Below, piece after piece: positions 33,339 through 37,579 of a stretch of 37,579 nt of DNA. The DNA is taken from assembly GCF_000502835.1 (NCBI RefSeq), contig NZ_AYVL01000001.1, positions 110,165 to 147,743 on the forward strand, given 5' to 3'. This DNA comes from Mesorhizobium sp. LSJC280B00 (GTDB lineage: Bacteria > Pseudomonadota > Alphaproteobacteria > Rhizobiales > Rhizobiaceae). The first letter of the stretch is position 1; each line of letters begins with the position of its first letter. A program made the translations under genes and the position numbers. The notes below the pieces were generated by a model. The model made no database searches, was not told the origin of the DNA, and saw nothing but the letters and a program-made list of their open reading frames with translations.

Positions 33339-33740
33339 CTAGAACCACATGTCCCGCACACAGCGACCATCTCTCGGCAAATCCTCGAATGTATCGAGAC
33401 CCTCGAAATGGTCGATCGGGAGATCGGCGACGGCCTCGGGCGGCGCAAGCCTCACATTGACGGCGATGCGGTAGCGCCCAGCCGCCTCGGGATGCAAACC
33501 GCGCCAGGCCAGGACGCAAGCGCAGGTTGGGCAGAAGAGAATCTCAAGCGAAGGATGAGCCTTTCCGACGCGCCGATAGGCGCTTACGGGCCCGGCAAGG
33601 CGGATGCGTTCGTCGACATAGTCGTAAGCCCAGAGCGTGCCGTAGCGACGGCAAAGTGTGCAATTGCAGGCAGTGATCGAACCGGGATCGCCCTCCAGGG
33701 TCCAGTGGGCTGCGCCGCAGTGGCAGGTTCCCGTCAGCAT
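33339..33740 (-). CDS. GFA family protein (glutathione-dependent formaldehyde-activating enzyme fold)
   Basis: Zinc protein of the Gfa/CENP-V fold, 133 residues. The cysteine sets match the family: CHCGAAHW near the N-terminus, CNCTLCRRYG, and CPTCACVLAW. Gfa itself links formaldehyde to glutathione, but most members with this length have unknown substrates, so the name should be read as a fold. The start MLTGTCHCG has GGAGGAGG upstream. It lies alone on the minus strand between the small exported protein and tlyA. Confidence 0.88.
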   Translation of the reverse strand: MLTGTCHCGAAHWTLEGDPGSITACNCTLCRRYGTLWAYDYVDERIRLAGPVSAYRRVGKAHPSLEILFCPTCACVLAWRGLHPEAAGRYRIAVNVRLAPPEAVADLPIDHFEGLDTFEDLPRDGRCVRDMWF

Positions 33741-33915
33741 GTTCCTCCTCCACGTTTCGACGGCTAAACGGCATCTCTTTCTTAGCATTGCGTCGGGTCT
33801 CGTGCGAGGCTCGACAAACAGCGCAGCGGCTTGATGCGCTCACCGCCTTTCCAACTATGCCTTGTCTGATCGCCAAATTCCTTGCCATCATCGTTGGCTT
33901 TCGCCATGAAGGCCG

Positions 33916-34695
33916 ATGACTTCCCTTCCGCCAGCCAGCATACGCCAGCGGCTCGACGAATTGCTCGTCCAGCGCGGCCTGTTTGCCAGCCGCTCGCGTG
34001 CCCGCGACGCGGTCGAGCGCGGCACCGTGACGGTCGATGGCATCGTCGCCCTCAAGCCGGGCCAGGCCGTTCTGCCTGAGTGCAACATCGTCGTTGACGA
34101 TCCGGCGCAAGGTTACGTGTCGCGCGCTGCACTGAAGCTGAAGGCTGGTCTCGACCATTTCGCCCTCGACCCCACCGGCAACGAAGCGCTCGATGTCGGC
34201 GCCTCGACCGGCGGCTTTACGCAGGTGCTGCTCGAACGCGGCGCGGCGCATGTCACGGCGATCGATGTCGGGCACGGCCAGATGCACTCCGACATTGCCG
34301 GCGATCCGCGCGTGACGGTAATTGAAGGCCTGAATGCGCGCGAACTATCGGCCGCCGATCTCGGCGGCCGTGTGCCGGATTTCATCGTCTCGGATGTCAG
34401 CTTCATATCGCTGAAACTGGCGCTGCCGCCGGCGCTTGCCTTGGCCAGGAATGGCGCAAAAGCTGTGTTTCTGGTCAAGCCGCAATTCGAGGCCGGCCGC
34501 GAGGCGATCGGCAAGGGCGGCCTGCTGAAGGACCCCTATGATGCGGCGCGCATTGCCGGCCTGATGCAGGACTGGCTCGATGCCATTCCCGGCTGGCGCT
34601 CGCTGGGGCTTCATCTGTCACCGATAGAGGGCGGCGACGGCAACCGCGAGTTCCTGCTCGGCGGCATCAAGGACGTCGAGACCCAGAGGCGATGA
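33916..34695 (+). CDS. tlyA: TlyA family RNA methyltransferase
   Basis: SAM-dependent 2'-O-methyltransferase of ribosomal RNA (16S C1409 and 23S C1920 in TlyA). 259 residues. An N-terminal S4 RNA-binding domain (RLDELLVQRGLFASRSRARDAVERG) is followed by a Rossmann-like methyltransferase with ALDVGASTGGFTQVLLERGA (SAM loop), DVGHGQMH, SDVSFISLKLALPPAL and LVKPQFEAGRE, which fit the FtsJ-like K-D-K-E set. Some TlyA relatives are haemolysin-annotated; that name is misleading here. The next gene starts inside its stop (ATGA overlap). Confidence 0.92.
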   Translation: MTSLPPASIRQRLDELLVQRGLFASRSRARDAVERGTVTVDGIVALKPGQAVLPECNIVVDDPAQGYVSRAALKLKAGLDHFALDPTGNEALDVGASTGGFTQVLLERGAAHVTAIDVGHGQMHSDIAGDPRVTVIEGLNARELSAADLGGRVPDFIVSDVSFISLKLALPPALALARNGAKAVFLVKPQFEAGREAIGKGGLLKDPYDAARIAGLMQDWLDAIPGWRSLGLHLSPIEGGDGNREFLLGGIKDVETQRR

Positions 34696-35933
34696 GCACC
34701 CGTTTCACGATCGCAAGGTTGGGCTCGCAGGGCGACGGCATCGCCGAGACGGAAACCGGCGAGGTTTTCATTCCGTTCGCGCTGTCGGGAGAGGTCGTCA
34801 CCGCCGCGCGGGAGAAAGATCGCGCCACCTTGATGTCGGTCCTTGAGGCTTCGCCGTTGCGGGTCGATCCGCCGTGCCGGCATTTCGGCGCGTGCGGCGG
34901 CTGCGCCGTCCAGCATCTCGAGACTGAAGCCTATCACCGGTGGAAGCGCGAAAAGGTCGTGCATGCGCTGAAGAGCAAGGGCATCGCTTGCGATGTCGGG
35001 GCGCTGGTGCCGTGCGCGCCGCACACACGCCGCCGTGTCGTCTTCACCGCCCGGCGGAGCGAGGCGGGAATGCAGTTCGGCTTCGTTCGCGCGCTGTCAT
35101 CCGAGATCATCTCGATCGAGGAATGCCCGATCTCGGCGCCGCAGATCGTCGCTGCGCTCGACCGTTTGAGGATGCTTGCCGGACTGATCTGCACCACGAC
35201 CAAATCGTTCCACATGGCGGTGACGGTGACCGGTTCCGGCCTCGATGTCGCGGTTCACGATTCCGGCAAGCTCGGCGAGAACCAGCGCCGCGTCGCTTCC
35301 AACTTCGTCATCGCCGAGCGGCTAGCCAGGCTGTCGGTCGACGGCGAAGTCATTATCGAACCAAACAAACCGGTCGTCCTGTTTGGTGGCGTCGCCGTCG
35401 CAGTGCCTCCGGGCGCTTTCCTGCAGGCGACCGAGGCTGCCGAACAGGCGATGGCCAACATTGTCGTCCAGCATTTCGCGCGCGCCAAAAAGGTCGCCGA
35501 TCTCTTCGCCGGCTGCGGCAGCTTCGCGCTGCGCCTAGCCGCAAGATCGGAGGTTCATGCGGTGGAAGGCGATGCGGCAGCACTCGCGGCGCTCGACCGG
35601 GCATTCCGTTTCGCCAGCGGCCTGAAGCGGGTGACCGGCGAACGTCGCGACCTGTTCCGGAGGCCGCTGACATTCAAGGAGTTGAATGCCTTTGACGGCG
35701 TTGTCTTCGACCCGCCTCGCGCCGGCGCCGAGGACCAGTCGAAGCAGATCGCGCGCTCCGACGTGCCGCTCGTCGCCGCGGTGTCTTGCAATCCGGTAAC
35801 GCTGGCGCGGGACCTACGCATCCTCATGGACGGCGGCTACGCCCTGAAGAGCGTGACGCCGATCGACCAGTTCCTGTGGTCGCCGCATGTCGAGGTCGTG
35901 GCGCTGTTGGAGAAGCCGAGACGAAGGCGCTAG
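34692..35933 (+). CDS. Class I SAM-dependent rRNA/tRNA m5U methyltransferase (RlmD/TrmA type)
   Basis: Methylates a uridine at C5 in rRNA or tRNA. 413 residues. A TRAM-like N-terminus precedes the Fe-S cysteines in CRHFGACGGC (C62, C68, C71) and EECPISAP, the 4Fe-4S set of RlmD/RlmC. The methyltransferase domain has VADLFAGCGSFALRLA (SAM loop), VVFDPPRAGAE, and the catalytic cysteine in VAAVSCNPVTLARDL. It overlaps tlyA by four bases, so the two RNA methyltransferases are coupled. The exact target base is not predictable. Confidence 0.92.
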   Translation: MSTRFTIARLGSQGDGIAETETGEVFIPFALSGEVVTAAREKDRATLMSVLEASPLRVDPPCRHFGACGGCAVQHLETEAYHRWKREKVVHALKSKGIACDVGALVPCAPHTRRRVVFTARRSEAGMQFGFVRALSSEIISIEECPISAPQIVAALDRLRMLAGLICTTTKSFHMAVTVTGSGLDVAVHDSGKLGENQRRVASNFVIAERLARLSVDGEVIIEPNKPVVLFGGVAVAVPPGAFLQATEAAEQAMANIVVQHFARAKKVADLFAGCGSFALRLAARSEVHAVEGDAAALAALDRAFRFASGLKRVTGERRDLFRRPLTFKELNAFDGVVFDPPRAGAEDQSKQIARSDVPLVAAVSCNPVTLARDLRILMDGGYALKSVTPIDQFLWSPHVEVVALLEKPRRRR

Positions 35934-35970
35934 CAGCCAGGGCCTGAAACGCGCACCAAAAAAGCACATT

Positions 35971-35999
35971 TTGAACGCACGTCGTTCAGACTGTGCTAG
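35971..35999 (+). promoter_or_regulatory. Promoter with palindromic operator for the Xre/ParS antitoxin
   Basis: TTGAAC (35971-35976) as -35, 17-base spacer, TGCTAG (35994-35999) as a weak -10. An inverted repeat TGAACG-N5-CGTTCA (35972-35988) lies over the -35 and spacer, which suits autoregulation by the antitoxin. Confidence 0.5.
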
Positions 36000-36008
36000 G
36001 GAATTGCC

Positions 36009-36379
36009 ATGAGCACCGCAGCCTTCGAAATTTCGGCATGGCGCTTCGGCGAGGAGCGGGCGCGTTTCTCTCGCCAAGGCGGGTCGCTGAACTGCTAGGG
36101 GTTAATATGACAGAACTGGCGGGGCTGACCGGTCTCGCGCGCAACACGCTTGCCGCCAAGTCCGGTGCGCGCAAGGTCGACGCCGCATTGAGTCCCATCG
36201 TCCGTATCCTGGCGATGGCCGGCGAGATGGCCGGTGATGAACATCGTGCGGCGATCTGGTTCAAGCATCAGCCGATCCCCGGTTGGGCCGGAAAGACCGC
36301 CTACGATCTGGTTCGCGAAGGCAAGACGGACAAGGTGCTTGCCTATCTGGAGGCAGTCCGCTCCGGCATCTATGCCTGA
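36009..36379 (+). CDS. Xre/MbcA/ParS-type antitoxin, probably frameshifted near its start
   Basis: Antitoxin of RES-type toxins. The C-terminal toxin-binding domain is clear: WFKHQPIPGWAGKTAYDLVREG and LAYLEAVRSGIYA. The N-terminal helix-turn-helix part (LSPRRVAELLGV, LAGLTGLARNTLAAKSG) is in the same frame. The expected start, ATG at 36009 with AGGGAA upstream, reads MSTAAFEISAWRFGEERARF in another frame and stops at 36098. One extra base in TTTCTCTCG near 36066-36071 would join both parts as ERARF-LSPRRVAELL. So this is either a frameshifted pseudogene or it starts at a weak internal ATG (36038). Its downstream toxin is missing. Confidence 0.7.
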
Positions 36380-36420
36380 AACCAGGCTGACCCTGTGGCG
36401 CGCTTTTGTGCCGCGCTGGG
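36371..36420 (+). pseudogene. Remnant of a RES-domain toxin gene
   Basis: An ATG at 36371 overlaps the antitoxin stop, as is usual for RES toxins, and reads MPETRLTLWRAFVPRWA, a good match to the RES N-terminus. After that the frame gives unrelated sequence and stops within 33 codons. The break lies next to the vapC stop at 36434. Confidence 0.6.
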
Positions 36421-36433
36421 CCGCTGTGAGCTG

Positions 36434-36823
36434 CTATGCTTCTTGCACGCGTTCGTATCCGGCCGCCTTCGCGGCCCTGACGAACTTGCGGTCAAAAGTC
36501 GCGAAGCCAGCGCAGTGAGCGGACTTGCCCAGATGCAGCGCGTCAGCGAAATCCAACCCCTGTTCCGAGAGGTCGAGCGCGGACGACACGACCGCCCCGT
36601 CTTCCACCTCTACCGTGGGAAGCCCGCTAAACACCCGTAGCGTACGGGCGATTTCAAGCGGCGCAAAACCGTAGGCGCTGCGCAACACCCATTCGACTTC
36701 CAGCATCACCGTGACGGCGACAAAGACCGGCTGGCTATCGATCAGCGCCCGGGCGCGGGAAGACTGCGACGGGTGATCGCCCGTCAGGTAGCGGACGATC
36801 AGGTTGGTATCAATTGCGAGCAT
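36434..36823 (-). CDS. vapC: VapC-type PIN-domain toxin
   Basis: RNase toxin of a type II toxin-antitoxin pair. 129 residues. The acidic metal-binding residues are present: D5 in MLAIDTNLIVRYL, E42 in VMLEVEWVLRS, D94 in DFADALHLG and D111 in TFDRKFV. The start MLAIDTN at 36823 is fixed by the family; it overlaps the vapB gene by 14 bases, the normal arrangement. It looks intact. Its stop lies about 15 bases from the broken RES gene, which suggests that the module arrived there. Confidence 0.9.
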   Translation of the reverse strand: MLAIDTNLIVRYLTGDHPSQSSRARALIDSQPVFVAVTVMLEVEWVLRSAYGFAPLEIARTLRVFSGLPTVEVEDGAVVSSALDLSEQGLDFADALHLGKSAHCAGFATFDRKFVRAAKAAGYERVQEA

Positions 36824-37085
36824 GGCGCCGCCGCGCTTCGGCGAGCACGCCCGCGTCCATTTCTTCCAACGTCTTCGGCCTGCCGCTATAGCGCAGCGAT
36901 CCAAACACGTCCTCTGGCCGCGTCTCGGCGAAGACTGGCGCAGGCTTCAGTAGCACGCCCTCCGGGGTATCCTCGACCAGAAGGCGTGTGCCGGCATGCC
37001 ATTCCCTCCGTTTCCGGATCGCGCTGGGCAGGATGACCTGTCCCTTGGTCGAGACCGTAGTTACGAGCTTCTCTGCGGCAGCCAT
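36810..37085 (-). CDS. vapB: VapB-type antitoxin, AbrB/MazE/SpoVT fold
   Basis: Antitoxin and DNA-binding repressor of the pair. 91 residues. The swapped-hairpin AbrB domain is VTTVSTKGQVILPSAIRKRR with GTRLLVEDTPEGVLL (about 8-50). The C-terminal part (RPKTLEEMDAGVLAEARRRH) is the region expected to wrap the PIN toxin. It precedes vapC with a 14-base overlap. Confidence 0.9.
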   Translation of the reverse strand: MAAAEKLVTTVSTKGQVILPSAIRKRREWHAGTRLLVEDTPEGVLLKPAPVFAETRPEDVFGSLRYSGRPKTLEEMDAGVLAEARRRHARN

Positions 37086-37102
37086 CTCGGCACGTCCTTA
37101 GG

Positions 37103-37145
37103 TGTAAGACGAATGTAAGATAGTCGAAGCTCTCGGCAAATTCAA
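37103..37145 (-). promoter_or_regulatory. vapBC promoter with direct-repeat operator
   Basis: On the minus strand: TTGAAT (-35, 37140-37145), 17-base spacer, TATCTT (-10, 37117-37122). Two copies of TCTTACA with an 11-base period (37103-37109 and 37114-37120 on the plus strand as TGTAAGA) overlap and follow the -10, which is a good place for VapB to repress its own operon. Confidence 0.55.
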
Positions 37146-37236
37146 GGCGCAAGCTACTCCTACTTAAAGCGATGACAAGGCAGTGGGCGGCGGGGATTGG
37201 TTGTTCCGGAGCGGCGATAATTCGGCGTCAACTCCA

Positions 37237-37579
37237 TCAAACCCTGGTGCCGCCGACTGTCATCTGGTTCATCCTGAGATGCGGCTGGCCGACGCCGACC
37301 GGCACGCCCTGTCCGGCCTTGCCGCACATGCCGATGCCGGTGTCGAGCTTCATATCGTTGCCGACCATCGAAACCCGATGCATGGCATCCGGCCCGTTGC
37401 CGATCAGCATGGCGCCCTTGATCGGTTGCGTCACCTTGCCGTTCTCGATCATGTAGGCTTCGGTGCAGCCGAACACGAACTTGCCCGAAGTGATGTCGAC
37501 CTGGCCGCCACCGAACGACACGGCATAGATGCCGTTCTTGACTGAGGCGATGATCTCGTCCGGCTCCATGTCGCCTCCT
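37237..37579 (-). CDS. tldD: Metalloprotease TldD, C-terminal part
   Basis: Subunit of the TldD-TldE metalloprotease, which degrades unfolded peptides and some antitoxins and removes the leader of microcin B17 in enteric bacteria. Only the last 114 codons lie in the window; the frame runs off the right edge. Seen: [80 protein letters not shown], all typical of the TldD C-terminus. The zinc-binding part is outside the window. Confidence 0.93.
   Translation of the reverse strand, partial: GGDMEPDEIIASVKNGIYAVSFGGGQVDITSGKFVFGCTEAYMIENGKVTQPIKGAMLIGNGPDAMHRVSMVGNDMKLDTGIGMCGKAGQGVPVGVGQPHLRMNQMTVGGTRV

Noticed and set aside
37237..37579. TldD as the leader peptidase of the YcaO island
   Set aside because: TldD/E does process the azole peptide microcin B17, but tldD is a core gene in most rhizobia and lies 16 kb from the YcaO gene, so its presence in this window is not evidence of a link.

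Overview
The window is a GC-rich chromosomal segment that reads as a rhizobial alphaproteobacterium, most likely Mesorhizobium or a close Phyllobacteriaceae relative. The basis is gene content and order (dnaJ, fabI, phosphatase, aroC, ribB; xseB, dxs, tlyA, rRNA methyltransferase), a RibB with a degenerate second domain, and several families of short palindromic repeats typical of that group. No tRNA, rRNA, CRISPR array, phage or intact insertion sequence was seen.

Left part (1-14750): the 3' part of glyS, carrying two palindromic repeats inside its reading frame; a small secreted protein; sua5 and an FAD-linked 2-hydroxyacid dehydrogenase; a DUF6101 protein; ubiA and purD divergently; a secreted GH25 lysozyme-like protein; an acyl-CoA dehydrogenase/enoyl-CoA hydratase operon behind a LiuR-like palindrome; a small methionine-rich secreted protein; pdxH; a surface lipoprotein; and a DnaJ-family chaperone. 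Most of this is housekeeping or core metabolism.

Centre (about 14750-21770): five genes sit between dnaJ and fabI, which are neighbours in other rhizobia as far as I recall, so this block looks like an accessory island. It has two divergent pairs: a SagD-type YcaO enzyme (minus) against a class III nucleotide cyclase with TPRs (plus), then an unrecognised 192-residue protein (minus) against a secreted subtilisin-like protease whose stop overlaps a Tat-exported DUF1501 protein (plus). A YcaO modification enzyme beside a subtilase recalls thiazole/oxazole peptide and cyanobactin-type loci, but no certain precursor, E1-like partner or dehydrogenase is visible. This is the best candidate for an undescribed system.

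Right part (21770-37579): fabI, a histidine phosphatase, a DUF1344 protein, aroC (whose stop codon lies in a tandem repeat) and ribB; an MFS exporter and TetR regulator divergent around three copies of one operator; an HDAC-like deacetylase, xseB, a DUF2277 protein, pirin and dxs; a small exported protein that is probably frameshifted; a GFA protein; tlyA and an rRNA methyltransferase. A remodelled toxin-antitoxin site follows: an Xre/MbcA/ParS antitoxin with a probable frameshift, only the first codons of its RES toxin, and an apparently intact VapBC pair abutting the break. The window ends inside tldD.
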